The notes under the pieces: generated by a model
Database searches by the model: none
Told to the model about the DNA's origin: nothing
Seen by the model: the letters and a program-made list of their open reading frames with translations, nothing else
Position numbers and translations under genes: made by a program
Shown: piece by piece, positions 9,074 to 17,463 of the stretch
Numbering within the stretch: position 1 is the stretch's first letter
How the letters are laid out: each line of letters starts with the position of its first letter
Assembly: GCA_947172645.1 (NCBI GenBank)
Contig: CAMWBY010000002.1
Location: 124,001 to 188,000, forward strand
Direction of reading: 5' to 3'
From: an uncultured Lachnospiraceae bacterium
Lineage (GTDB): Bacteria; Bacillota; Clostridia; Lachnospirales; Lachnospiraceae
Length of the DNA: 64,000 nucleotides

Positions 9074-9091
9074 ACCGTGCACGTGCACGGT
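9074..9091. promoter_or_regulatory. Perfect 18-bp palindromic operator, likely LacI-family site
   Basis: ACCGTGCACGTGCACGGT is a perfect inverted repeat with a central CG, the usual design of LacI-family operators. It lies 14 bp downstream of the predicted -10 of the xylB operon, so a bound repressor would cover the transcription start. The divergent LacI-type regulator at 9371 is the obvious candidate to bind it. Confidence 0.75.
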
Positions 9092-9104
9092 GCTTCCTGA
9101 TTTC

Positions 9105-9133
9105 ATGATAGCCTTTGTCTGAAAGAAAATCAA
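9105..9133 (-). promoter_or_regulatory. Predicted sigma-A promoter of the xylB operon
   Basis: On the minus strand TTGATT and TATCAT are separated by exactly 17 bp. The start point would fall just before the palindromic operator at 9074-9091. Confidence 0.65.
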
Positions 9134-9248
9134 GACTGTAAAATATTTTCGGAAAAATATACAAAATGCAAGATAAATTATTGTCTATTGTAACAGTTCG
9201 GCTTTCGGCTCCACTGTCGCCGTCTGTTTCTGTAGAACCAAGATGCAT

Positions 9249-9277
9249 TTGACTTACACGCCCTGTTATGCTACTCT
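9249..9277 (+). promoter_or_regulatory. Possible promoter of the LacI-family regulator
   Basis: TTGACT, a 17-bp spacer, and TGCTACTCT, which has an extended -10 TG but a weak hexamer. It is the best candidate in the 330-bp divergent spacer 9041-9370. Nothing else clear was seen there besides the operator and the xylB promoter. Confidence 0.35.
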
Positions 9278-9370
9278 TTATCCGTATTATGTCATAGTCG
9301 GCTGTCTGCATATCTGCACATATATCAAGGCAGCCGAAGCCTATTTATTTTACAAAAGGAGTATCCCGAC

Positions 9371-10387
9371 TTGGCAACCATCAAAGAAATCGCACAACTG
9401 GCGGGCGTATCCCGCGGCACGGTAGACCGTGTGCTCAATCACCGCGGCTGCGTCAATCCACAAACCGAACAGAAAATACTGGAAATCGTACAGCAGCTTG
9501 ACTACAAGCCCAACAAAGCCGGTATCGTCCTTGCCGCCCGTAAGAAAAACCTGAAACTTGGCGTAGTCCTTCTGGGCCTGGGCACGGTTTTCTACGATGA
9601 AATTCTTGCAGGCGTCCGTGAGAAAGCCCTGGAGTTATCCGAGTACAACTGCTCCGTGCTAGTCAGACAGACAGAGTACAGCCTACAACAGCAGTTAAAT
9701 GCCATCGAGGAGTTGGTCGTGGAGGGAATCAACGGCTTGGCTATCTCCCCTTACAACGACAATGCCATCCGGGAAAAAATCAACGAGCTTGACGACAGAG
9801 GGATACCTGTGGTCACCCTCAATACCGATATTGAAAATTCCAGACGCATAGCCTACATCGGATGCCATTTCTACCGCTCAGGGGAAACGGCCGGGGGGCT
9901 TATGCGCCTGATGACCCATGGACCGGTCTGCGTGGGTATCATATCCGGGTCACAGAATATCTTATGCCATACCGAACGCATTGCCGGCTTTTCCCATGTG
10001 GCGGCCTCCTATGGCAATATCCATATTGTGGATATTATCAACAACAACGATGATGAGAATGAGAGTTACCGTCTGACTACGACGCTGCTCGCCAATCACC
10101 CCGAAATCAACGCGCTCTATTTTACTGCCGGGGGCGTTTACGGCGGATGCAAGGCCGTGACGGATGCGGGCCGCCATAAGGACACGACCATCATTACCTA
10201 CGATATGGTGAACACCACGAAAGAATTTATAGAAAAAGGACTGATTGCAGCTACCATCTGCCAACAGCCCTTCATACAAGGTTCGAAACCTCTTGCAATT
10301 TTATTTACTTACCTTACCACAGGCGAATTCCCTGCCGTGGAAAACGATTATGTGGATATTGACATCCGGATTAAAGAGAACCTGTGA
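9371..10387 (+). CDS. LacI family transcriptional regulator
   Basis: 338 residues. The helix-turn-helix MATIKEIAQLAGVSRGTVDRVLNHRG is at the very N-terminus and is followed by a periplasmic-binding-protein-like sugar-sensing domain (GVVLLG to about residue 330). The start codon is TTG, with AAAGGAG about 9 bases upstream; the helix position fixes this start. Divergent from the xylB operon, whose operator it probably binds. The effector is probably the sugar, or a phosphorylated derivative, of that operon (inference). Its last 17 bp overlap the convergent GGDEF-EAL gene. Confidence 0.9.
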   Translation: MATIKEIAQLAGVSRGTVDRVLNHRGCVNPQTEQKILEIVQQLDYKPNKAGIVLAARKKNLKLGVVLLGLGTVFYDEILAGVREKALELSEYNCSVLVRQTEYSLQQQLNAIEELVVEGINGLAISPYNDNAIREKINELDDRGIPVVTLNTDIENSRRIAYIGCHFYRSGETAGGLMRLMTHGPVCVGIISGSQNILCHTERIAGFSHVAASYGNIHIVDIINNNDDENESYRLTTTLLANHPEINALYFTAGGVYGGCKAVTDAGRHKDTTIITYDMVNTTKEFIEKGLIAATICQQPFIQGSKPLAILFTYLTTGEFPAVENDYVDIDIRIKENL

Positions 10388-12059
10388 GGTTCAAGAACTG
10401 TCTTTCAAACTGCTCTGCTGCTGAAGGCTTACCGAAATAATATCCCTGTATCATATCAGGTTTCGTCTTCAGCATCTTATTCAGTTCGTCCTTCTCCTCT
10501 ATCCCCTCCATACAGACAGAGAACCCGAGCCCATGCACCATATCGATAATATGGCTGATAATATTGTAATCATGCTCGTTCTCAAGGGCCTGCACGACAA
10601 AACTCCTGTCAAGCTTAACCGTCGAAGCCTCAATCTCTTTCAGATAACGCATATTGGAATATCCTGTCCCGAAATCATCCAACGCCAGGTCGATATTTCT
10701 CGCTTTCAGCTTCCTAAACAATTCCTTCATCCTGTTATCCGTCTCTATGTAACCGCTCTCCGTCAGCTCCAACACAAGGCTCCTTGGCGGAATCCCCACC
10801 TCATTGATACAGTTCTCCACATCATGAAGCAGGTCGCTCTTATTCATCTGGACATAGGACAGATTAATATTGACATGAAATTCAGGAAGTATCTGCCGCC
10901 ACTTCTTACAAGTCTTCGCCGCTTCCCACAAGACATATCTTCCTACCGGAATAATCAGTCCGCTTTCCTCCAGAATCGGAATAAACACCGCCGGAGATAC
11001 ACTACCGTACTTCTCACAGTTCCACCTTAGCAGCGCCTCCGCTCCAACCACTTCATAATCCGAAGCGGAAACAATCGGCTGGAAAAAGACCTGGAATCCC
11101 CTAAAGCGGTCATTAATATCCCTTCTCATCAGTTTACGGATATCTAACCGTCTTAAATATCCCTCATATTCTTCGTCGTCAAACAACATCATCTGGTTCC
11201 TGCCCGCCCGCTTCGCCTCATTCAAAGCAAACTCTGTCAGACGGAGAATATCCTGCGCGTTTCTATCCTCAAATCCATCCTGCATGACGCCTGCCGATAT
11301 CGTGTAAAAACAGCTATACTCCTTCTCGCGCACGGTCTGCGCAACCCGGTTCCTGATATCTTTATAAATTGCCAGTGTGTCTTGTTCTGTCCCGGAATAG
11401 GCATCCACAATCATAAACTCGTCCGCCATCAGACGGTATACGTCCACATTCTTATCAATTGTCTGCATAATACAGGCCGCAAGCTCTTTCAGCACCGTAT
11501 CGCCTGCCCCTATGCCTTCTTTCTGATTTATCTCCTTAAAATTATCGATGCCAATCCGCATCATATACCGGATTTCCTGCGGCCTGTCCCGCAGCAGCTC
11601 CTCTATGTCAAGCCGCAGCCTGACTTCCCTGCGCAGCCCCGTGACATTATCCGCCTTCGCCTCTTTACCAAGTTCCATCACCCTGCCTATCAGAAGTTTA
11701 TGGCCGCCCGCCCCTGTAATAACCGTGCCTCTGCAGTCAATCCATACAATCCGTTTCTCCTTGTCAATCCACCGGTACTCCATCTTATGAACCGTCTGTT
11801 CGCCCGCCGCACACCTGCCGATGTCGGCTTTCACCTTGGCATAATCAGAAGGATAGATAATCTCCTCCAACGCCGCCGTGGCATTCTCAATCACAACATC
11901 AGAAAACGGAAATCTGGCAAGCATCTTACTGGTCACCATATAGGTATCCGTATCCAAATCCATAATATAAATATAGGCGTCACAGGATTTCTGGAGCACT
12001 TCAATGACTGCGACAATCTGTTCCAACGACATATTCTGTAGAATTTGCGTATAATCCAT
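10371..12059 (-). CDS. PAS-GGDEF-EAL cyclic-di-GMP protein, degenerate GGDEF
   Basis: About 562 residues, no membrane segment. An N-terminal PAS-like sensor (~20-135) is followed by a GGDEF domain (~140-300) and an EAL domain (~320-555). The cyclase signature is MADEF where GGDEF is expected, so cyclase activity is unlikely. The EAL domain keeps EALLRW, NINLS, ELTESG, DDFGTGYSN, KLDRSF, EGIEE and QGYYFGKP, the usual catalytic set. It is therefore predicted to be a c-di-GMP phosphodiesterase with the GGDEF part as sensory domain. An alternative ATG lies at 12077; both have only modest ribosome sites. It overlaps the LacI gene tail to tail by 17 bp. Confidence 0.85.
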   Translation of the reverse strand: MDYTQILQNMSLEQIVAVIEVLQKSCDAYIYIMDLDTDTYMVTSKMLARFPFSDVVIENATAALEEIIYPSDYAKVKADIGRCAAGEQTVHKMEYRWIDKEKRIVWIDCRGTVITGAGGHKLLIGRVMELGKEAKADNVTGLRREVRLRLDIEELLRDRPQEIRYMMRIGIDNFKEINQKEGIGAGDTVLKELAACIMQTIDKNVDVYRLMADEFMIVDAYSGTEQDTLAIYKDIRNRVAQTVREKEYSCFYTISAGVMQDGFEDRNAQDILRLTEFALNEAKRAGRNQMMLFDDEEYEGYLRRLDIRKLMRRDINDRFRGFQVFFQPIVSASDYEVVGAEALLRWNCEKYGSVSPAVFIPILEESGLIIPVGRYVLWEAAKTCKKWRQILPEFHVNINLSYVQMNKSDLLHDVENCINEVGIPPRSLVLELTESGYIETDNRMKELFRKLKARNIDLALDDFGTGYSNMRYLKEIEASTVKLDRSFVVQALENEHDYNIISHIIDMVHGLGFSVCMEGIEEKDELNKMLKTKPDMIQGYYFGKPSAAEQFERQFLNLTGSL

Positions 12060-12241
12060 ATCTTTCACCCTTTCCATAGCTTTCCAAGGGACGCTATACA
12101 GATTTTATCTGAATGATTTTATGAAAAATTCTGACAAGTCTGATAATAGTGATTTGTAGTATATATGTTGTTTTTTATTATACGCGCCCCACTGTATAAT
12201 GTCAAACAAATGCGGTTAGTATATACAAAATCCCTTGTCTT

Positions 12242-12250
12242 TGGTATACT
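12242..12250 (+). promoter_or_regulatory. Extended -10 promoter of the carbamate-kinase-family gene
   Basis: TGGTATACT is an extended -10 element with no clear -35. It is the right arm of an imperfect inverted repeat whose left arm, around 12212-12225, reads GCGGTTAGTATATAC. This could be a regulator site. Confidence 0.5.
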
Positions 12251-12300
12251 AATGCTACCGCATATACAATCTCAGTTTTCAGCAAGAATGGAGGATTCAC

Positions 12301-13236
12301 ATGAGCAAGAAAAGAGCAGTCGTCTCACTGGGGCATGAGGCGCTTGGTTATACGACAACAGAACAATGGGACGCCGTAAGAGTCACGGCCAAGGCATTAG
12401 CAGATTTGGTAGAAGCTGATTATCAGCTTATCATCACACACAGCAACGGCAGGCAGGTCAGCATGATTCACAAGGCTATGACAGAGCTTCGCCGTGTATA
12501 CATCGATTACACGCCTGCTCCCATGTGCGTATGCTCCGCCATGAGCCAGGGTTATGTAGGATATGACATTCAGAACGCTTTACGGGCAGAACTGCTTAGC
12601 CGGGGCATTTCCAAGACAGTCAGCACCATTCTGACACAAGTGACTGTGGACCCCTATGACGAGGCATTCTATGAGCCTACCAAAGTCATCGGAAGATACA
12701 TGTCCAAGGAAGATGCTGAAATTGAAATAAAGAAAGGCAACTATGTAGTGGAAAATCCCGGCAAGGGTTTCCGGCGTGTTGTGGCGGCTCCCAAACCTAT
12801 CGATATCGTGGAAATCGACGCCATCCGCACACTGGCAGATGCAGGCCAAATCGTCATAGCCTGCGGCGGCGGCGGCATTCCTGTAATCGAACAAAACCAC
12901 ACCCTAAAAGGGGCCTCCGCAGTCATAGAGAAGGACTCCATCGCAGGAAAACTGGCAGGAGACTTGCTTGCCGACGAGCTGATTATCCTTACCGGCGTTC
13001 CATGCGTCTACAAAAATTTCGGCACACCGGAACAAGAACCTTTAAGCAAACTAACCGTCTCCGAAGCAAAAGAACTCCTCGCTCAGGGACAGTTCGGGGA
13101 AGGCACCATGCTGCCTAAAATCGAGGCTGCCATCGCGTATCTGGAAAAGAAGCCTGTCGGCAGCGTCCTAATCGCTTCCCTGAAAACCGTAGCCGATGCC
13201 ATCAAAGGCAAAAGCGGCACGATTATCACCGCTTAG
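12301..13236 (+). CDS. Carbamate kinase family protein with altered phosphate motifs
   Basis: 311 residues, the family's normal length, amino-acid-kinase fold. The C-terminal half is typical: IDIVEIDAIRTL, ACGGGGIPVI, VIEKDSIAGKLAGDLL and LTGVP. The N-terminal loop reads SLGHEALG where carbamate kinases have ALGGNAL, and the next motif is HSNGRQVS, not HGNGPQVG. Carbamate kinase makes ATP from carbamoyl phosphate and ADP; the altered loops suggest a diverged subfamily with a possibly different acid substrate. GGAGG lies 6 bases before the ATG. No arginine deiminase or carbamoyltransferase gene is nearby. Its terminator lies inside the convergent lspA gene. Confidence 0.8.
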   Translation: MSKKRAVVSLGHEALGYTTTEQWDAVRVTAKALADLVEADYQLIITHSNGRQVSMIHKAMTELRRVYIDYTPAPMCVCSAMSQGYVGYDIQNALRAELLSRGISKTVSTILTQVTVDPYDEAFYEPTKVIGRYMSKEDAEIEIKKGNYVVENPGKGFRRVVAAPKPIDIVEIDAIRTLADAGQIVIACGGGGIPVIEQNHTLKGASAVIEKDSIAGKLAGDLLADELIILTGVPCVYKNFGTPEQEPLSKLTVSEAKELLAQGQFGEGTMLPKIEAAIAYLEKKPVGSVLIASLKTVADAIKGKSGTIITA

Positions 13237-13711
13237 GCTGTTCACCGCTGCTTCCAATTACCATAAGAAGCGCGCCAATCATAATGCAAAAATCAGAAAT
13301 ATTGAACACAATATTTCTGATTTTTTTATTTTTCACCGGAAAACTGACATAATCCACAACATACTTGCGCACCAGGCGGTCATAGGTATTGCTGTAGCCG
13401 CCTCCCAGAAGAAGGGCAAGCCCCGCCCTGAGCATTCCATTCCCGCGGAAACTAAATGTCATAAGAAAAAGAACCGTGGCAGCAAGCGTCAAAACCAGTG
13501 ACAAAACCGCCACCAATCCTCGTTTCCTCTCCCCCGCATTGAGAAATGCGCCTTTATTATGGTATCTGCGCAGAAGAATCCTGCCGCCGCAGGCTGCTTC
13601 CTCCTCTCCCTCCACTCTGGTACGTTCCACATGATTCTTAATCAATAAGTCGAGCACAAACACTGCCACCGCCAGAAGCGTATATCCTAAAATTGCCATA
13701 ATGATAACCAT
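13226..13711 (-). CDS. lspA: Signal peptidase II (lipoprotein signal peptidase)
   Basis: 161 residues with four predicted membrane segments. The conserved boxes are present: NKGAFLN, GGGYSNTYDRLVRKYVVDYVSF (first catalytic Asp in YDR) and FNISDFCI (second catalytic Asp). It is an aspartic membrane protease that cleaves the signal peptide of diacylated prolipoproteins such as the SGNH lipoprotein at 62.5 kb. It overlaps the upstream convergent gene by 11 bp. The codons for IRNIVFNISD form a perfect inverted repeat that acts as terminator for the opposite gene. Confidence 0.9.
   Translation of the reverse strand: MVIIMAILGYTLLAVAVFVLDLLIKNHVERTRVEGEEEAACGGRILLRRYHNKGAFLNAGERKRGLVAVLSLVLTLAATVLFLMTFSFRGNGMLRAGLALLLGGGYSNTYDRLVRKYVVDYVSFPVKNKKIRNIVFNISDFCIMIGALLMVIGSSGEQPKR
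13290..13330 (+). terminator. Intrinsic terminator of the carbamate-kinase-family gene inside lspA
   Basis: ATCAGAAATATT pairs perfectly with AATATTTCTGAT across a 6-base loop, and TTTTTTATTT follows on the plus strand. It lies 54 bp after the stop at 13236 and entirely within the lspA coding sequence. On the lspA strand the same stem is followed by five T. Confidence 0.8.
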
Positions 13712-13817
13712 GTTCCTTTCTCAGCTTGCATATTCAGACATCCGGCTCAAGTATACGGTTGACAATTCCTATTCTCACTCAGGCTGTAGCGCAAAATTAC
13801 CTACTGGACTTTCTTCA

Positions 13818-15515
13818 TCATGTAAGTCTGGCAAGCACCTCGAATGTCCCGCTGATGTTTAACTTTCCAAATCCCCATCTGTTGTCCGGATATACAATGT
13901 TCTCTGTCCTGTCCGCCCCACGGATGAGATAACTTTTAATCCCACGGCTCTCCACCGTCGGTATATTGCCGTCTACCACCGCCCACTCCAGGAATTGGGC
14001 CACACACCCCGCCGCAATCGCAGCCGCCATACAGGAGCCGGTAGCCTGCCCCAACGCGGTAGATACCTGGACGCCAGGCGCAGACAAGTCGGGTTTGACA
14101 TTGCCGCCCTTCGTAAAGCCTCTGCCGGACTGTAAAAACCAACTGTCCGATATGCCATTATACGCCGATATCGTAATCACCCGTTCCGCATTGGACGGTT
14201 CCGTCAAAGTAACGTCGGGGCTGGGCTTGAGGAATGCCACCGTGGTCTCAAGAAACGCCGTAATCGGAAGCCACATATGGAACAGCCCCACGCCGTTCTG
14301 CTCATCCTCGGCATGGTAAACCTGCAAGTTCCACACCCCCGGCGTAGGATCCTCAAAACGGAAAAAAATCAACGGTTCCCCGGCGTCTCTCTCTACAATG
14401 AGATTGCTCACCAGGATACGCGTCCGCTCAAAAATGAAAGTAACTTCCGTATCTTCCCTGCTGCGGAAGTCAATTTCCCGGGACGTCTCACCGCCCGGAG
14501 AGCGCACCCTCACAGTATAGATATCCGGCAATATCCCCCACATTTCCAAGCAAAAGCCTTTTGTCTCCTCCGCCACACGGATTTCCACCGTATCCGGAAC
14601 ATTGCCTACATAGTGGTGTTCTTTGTCTCCTTCGTTTCCGCCGCATACGATAACAGCGCGGCTCCTTCGTCTCGCCACACTGTTCAGATAAGAAGCAAGC
14701 GGAGAAGTCCCATTATGGCTGCCTAAATTCGTCCCAATCCCCAACACGATGACTACCGGCCTATGTAAAGCAATCGCCATCCGTTCCAGATACTTAACAG
14801 CCTCCATGATATCATTTTCCTGAAAGGCAACCGCGTCATTGTCAATCAGGTAGTAATCCCTCAGATACTGCTTGGCTGCCTTCACTTTCACAACCGCTAT
14901 ATCAGCCTGGGGCGCTGCGCCTCTAAAAACTAATCCCTGGTTCAATATACTCCCAACCGCCACGGACGCCATCTGCGTGCCATGCCCGTCCGTATCCGTG
15001 GTAGGCACGCTCAATTCAGGCACATCATTCTGCAACGCGCCGTCTATCTGCGCCCTGGTATACTCCGTGCCATACAAAAATCCTTCGGGCGGCTCCCCAT
15101 CCTGGATTGTCTGGTCCCAAATCGCCATAATGCGGCTTGTTCCGTCATCCCGCCTGAATACATCCAGTTCATAACGGATACCGGTATCCACAAACCCTAC
15201 CACAACACCCGAACCTTGTAACGACAGCGGAGGGTTCTGCACACGGATGCTTCCCGTCTGCGCAAGATTTTCCGGATTAAAAATATCGCCGTCAACCTGC
15301 ATCAGCCCATATAATGCCGGAATCGCCGAATAGCCATAATATCCGACAGACATGGGCGGAACCATACTTCTGTTCACATTTACCACCCCGTATCCATCGT
15401 CTATCCCATGGAAGCAGAAATCAATAGGCGATGTCCCCGAAAGCTCATCGGCCACCACATAATCCGTAATTAAATCAGCATATTCATTGGATAATATTTT
15501 TTCCTTACAAGTCAT
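13818..15515 (-). CDS. S8 (subtilisin-type) peptidase with Cys at the catalytic Ser position
   Basis: 565 residues, clostridial S8 family related to the Csp germination proteases, with the long insertion of that group and no signal peptide. Asp110 (VGFVDTGI), His178 (DGHGTQMASV) and the oxyanion Asn (CGGNEGD) are present. The Ser box reads GSCMAAAIAAG where family members have GTSxAAA, so the nucleophile position is Cys495. It may be a pseudoprotease, as described for CspC and CspA of C. difficile, or a slow Cys enzyme. The start is uncertain: ATG at 15515 or TTG at 15524, neither with a clear ribosome site. It follows the ClpX-like gene on the same strand. Confidence 0.8.
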   Translation of the reverse strand: MTCKEKILSNEYADLITDYVVADELSGTSPIDFCFHGIDDGYGVVNVNRSMVPPMSVGYYGYSAIPALYGLMQVDGDIFNPENLAQTGSIRVQNPPLSLQGSGVVVGFVDTGIRYELDVFRRDDGTSRIMAIWDQTIQDGEPPEGFLYGTEYTRAQIDGALQNDVPELSVPTTDTDGHGTQMASVAVGSILNQGLVFRGAAPQADIAVVKVKAAKQYLRDYYLIDNDAVAFQENDIMEAVKYLERMAIALHRPVVIVLGIGTNLGSHNGTSPLASYLNSVARRRSRAVIVCGGNEGDKEHHYVGNVPDTVEIRVAEETKGFCLEMWGILPDIYTVRVRSPGGETSREIDFRSREDTEVTFIFERTRILVSNLIVERDAGEPLIFFRFEDPTPGVWNLQVYHAEDEQNGVGLFHMWLPITAFLETTVAFLKPSPDVTLTEPSNAERVITISAYNGISDSWFLQSGRGFTKGGNVKPDLSAPGVQVSTALGQATGSCMAAAIAAGCVAQFLEWAVVDGNIPTVESRGIKSYLIRGADRTENIVYPDNRWGFGKLNISGTFEVLARLT

Positions 15516-15572
15516 TTTTAACAATAACAGCCGATATCATACGCTGACTGTTCTTTCACATAGTCTTTCCTA

Positions 15573-17156
15573 CTATACTATGCCTGCATAATCTGTCCCG
15601 TTATCCTCAATCACATTCAGGCTATCCGGATGCTCCATAGAATTGCTTCGGATATCAATGATTGGCCCGCCCGTCTTTTCAATGTACTCCCTTGTAATCG
15701 TCACCCTGCCTATATTGTCATCTTTGGGCACCTCATACATGATATCAAGCATAAATTCCTCGATAATGGCGCGCAGCGCACGGGCTCCCGTATCCTTCTC
15801 CATCGCTTTCTCCGCGATTGCCTCCAACGCCCCCTGCTCGAACTCGAGTTTCACCTCATCCAGTTCGAGTAACTTCTGGTATTGTTTTAAGATGGCATTC
15901 CTGGGCTCTTTCAAAATCTTGACCATCATCTCCCTGCTCAGTCCTTCCAGGGTAAAGACGACCGGAAGTCTCCCGATAAATTCGGGAATCATGCCAAATT
16001 TCTTGATATCCTCCACCGTGACTCTGTTTAAAATATTTTTCTCTTTGTCATACTTATCGCGCAGTTCCGCATTATATCCGATGGACGTCCGTTTATTCAG
16101 CCGCTGCTTGATGATTTCCTCCAAATCCGGGAATGCTCCTCCACAGATAAACAGGATATTCCTCGTATTCACCGTGGCAAGCGGAACCATGGCGTTCTTG
16201 GAATTTGCCCCGACAGGCACCTCCACCTCCGCGCCCTCTAAAAGCTTCAACATCCCCTGCTGCACAGATTCCCCACTGACATCCCGGGAATTGGTATTCT
16301 TCTTCTTGGCAATCTTGTCAATTTCATCGATAAAAATGATGCCGCGCTCGGCCCGCTCCACGTCATTGTCAGCGGCAGCAAGCAGCTTCGATACGACGCT
16401 CTCGATATCATCCCCGATATAGCCTGCCTCCGTCAGGGAGGTGGCGTCCGTAATCGCAAGTGGCACGTCAAGGAGCTTCGCCAGCGTCTTGACAAGATAT
16501 GTCTTGCCGCAGCCTGTAGGCCCAATCATCAGCATATTAGACTTCTCAATCTCAATCTCGTCCATGGTGCCGGTCGCCACTCTCTTATAATGGTTGTACA
16601 CCGCCACGGACACCACTTTCTTGGCATGTTCCTGTCCCACCACATACTCATCCAGTTTTTCTTTAATTTTATGGGGCGGCAGGATGTTCCTGATATCAAT
16701 CTCCGGTTTTCCGTCTTTTTTCTTCTTTTTCTTGAGTTTCTGTTTATTCGGAATACCGCCGTCCCCCTGTAAATCTGCCAGATTGACGAAACTGATATTG
16801 GGAAATGCCTTACCCGTATTGATATCCGACATGTTCGGGCGGTTCAAAAGTCCCTGGTAATCGAACTGGCTGACTGTATCCATGGTCTTGTGCATACAAT
16901 CATCGCAGACGCATATATGATTGGGAAGACGGAACATCTTGCCCGCCTTACTTTCCGGCCTCCTGCATATAAAACAGACATCCTCATAATCGTCGTTAGG
17001 GTTGTCCTCTTTGTCTTCTTTACCGTCCTGTTTTTTGCTTCTCAGCTCGTTCCTCTGTTCTTCCCCGTCTTCCAATTCACGGAAGTCATAATTCCGGTTT
17101 GACCCGTCTTGCGTTTCATCCGTCTCATTTATATCATCAAATCTGTCATCTCTCAT
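15573..17156 (-). CDS. clpX: ClpX-like AAA+ unfoldase with N-terminal and linker extensions
   Basis: 527 residues against about 420 for ordinary ClpX. A hydrophilic, acidic ~58-residue N-terminal extension precedes a C4 zinc-binding domain (Cys61, Cys64, Cys84, Cys87). A ~55-residue linker with a Lys run (KLKKKKKKDGK) follows, then the AAA+ module: Walker A GPTGCGKT, pore loop GYIG, Walker B IIFIDEID and the sensor box PEFIGRLPV. A loop with SIGYNAE stands where ClpX has its ClpP-binding IGF loop. It should unfold proteins for ClpP. The start at 17156 has GGAAGGA upstream; a GTG seven codons earlier overlaps that site. Whether the genome also has a standard clpX cannot be seen here. Confidence 0.85.
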   Translation of the reverse strand: MRDDRFDDINETDETQDGSNRNYDFRELEDGEEQRNELRSKKQDGKEDKEDNPNDDYEDVCFICRRPESKAGKMFRLPNHICVCDDCMHKTMDTVSQFDYQGLLNRPNMSDINTGKAFPNISFVNLADLQGDGGIPNKQKLKKKKKKDGKPEIDIRNILPPHKIKEKLDEYVVGQEHAKKVVSVAVYNHYKRVATGTMDEIEIEKSNMLMIGPTGCGKTYLVKTLAKLLDVPLAITDATSLTEAGYIGDDIESVVSKLLAAADNDVERAERGIIFIDEIDKIAKKKNTNSRDVSGESVQQGMLKLLEGAEVEVPVGANSKNAMVPLATVNTRNILFICGGAFPDLEEIIKQRLNKRTSIGYNAELRDKYDKEKNILNRVTVEDIKKFGMIPEFIGRLPVVFTLEGLSREMMVKILKEPRNAILKQYQKLLELDEVKLEFEQGALEAIAEKAMEKDTGARALRAIIEEFMLDIMYEVPKDDNIGRVTITREYIEKTGGPIIDIRSNSMEHPDSLNVIEDNGTDYAGIV

Positions 17157-17235
17157 ATTATTTTGTGTCCTTCCCACGCACTGTATTTCTGTTCCCGCTG
17201 TACCCTACACACTAACTTCCATGATTTCGCTTTGC

Positions 17236-17337
17236 GGAGAATGCCAGTATTTTGGGCATTCTCCAGTGTAAGAAAAGTCTGCATAGCAGACTTGTACTTC
17301 TTGGCGAAATGCCCTCTGGCATGAGTCCTAGAAGTAC
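17236..17337. repeat. Three consecutive hairpins in the clpX-htrA spacer
   Basis: The spacer 17157-17463 holds no gene. It contains GGAGAATGCC/GGCATTCTCC (17236-17264, 9-base loop), AAGTCTGC/GCAGACTT (17275-17293), and GTACTTCT/AGAAGTAC (17294-17337) enclosing ATGCC/GGCAT. The stems follow one another almost without gaps. None ends in a T-run. The first stem recurs at 62424. Confidence 0.7.
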
Positions 17338-17463
17338 TTCTCACACTATCATAGTATAAAAAGACGCTTCCCACAAGTAAACATTTTCTTAAATAGCCGG
17401 CGCCATCACGTAACAAAGGGCCATTGCATTTTGCAACAGCCCTCTATATAACGCAATCTGCCT

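Noticed and set aside
9072-9311. Open frame of 79 codons in the divergent xylB-lacI spacer
   Set aside because: It covers the operator and promoters, lacks a ribosome site and has no protein-like features.
13818-15515. Subtilase as pseudogene
   Set aside because: The frame is intact over 565 codons and only one catalytic residue is changed, which fits a functional variant better than decay.
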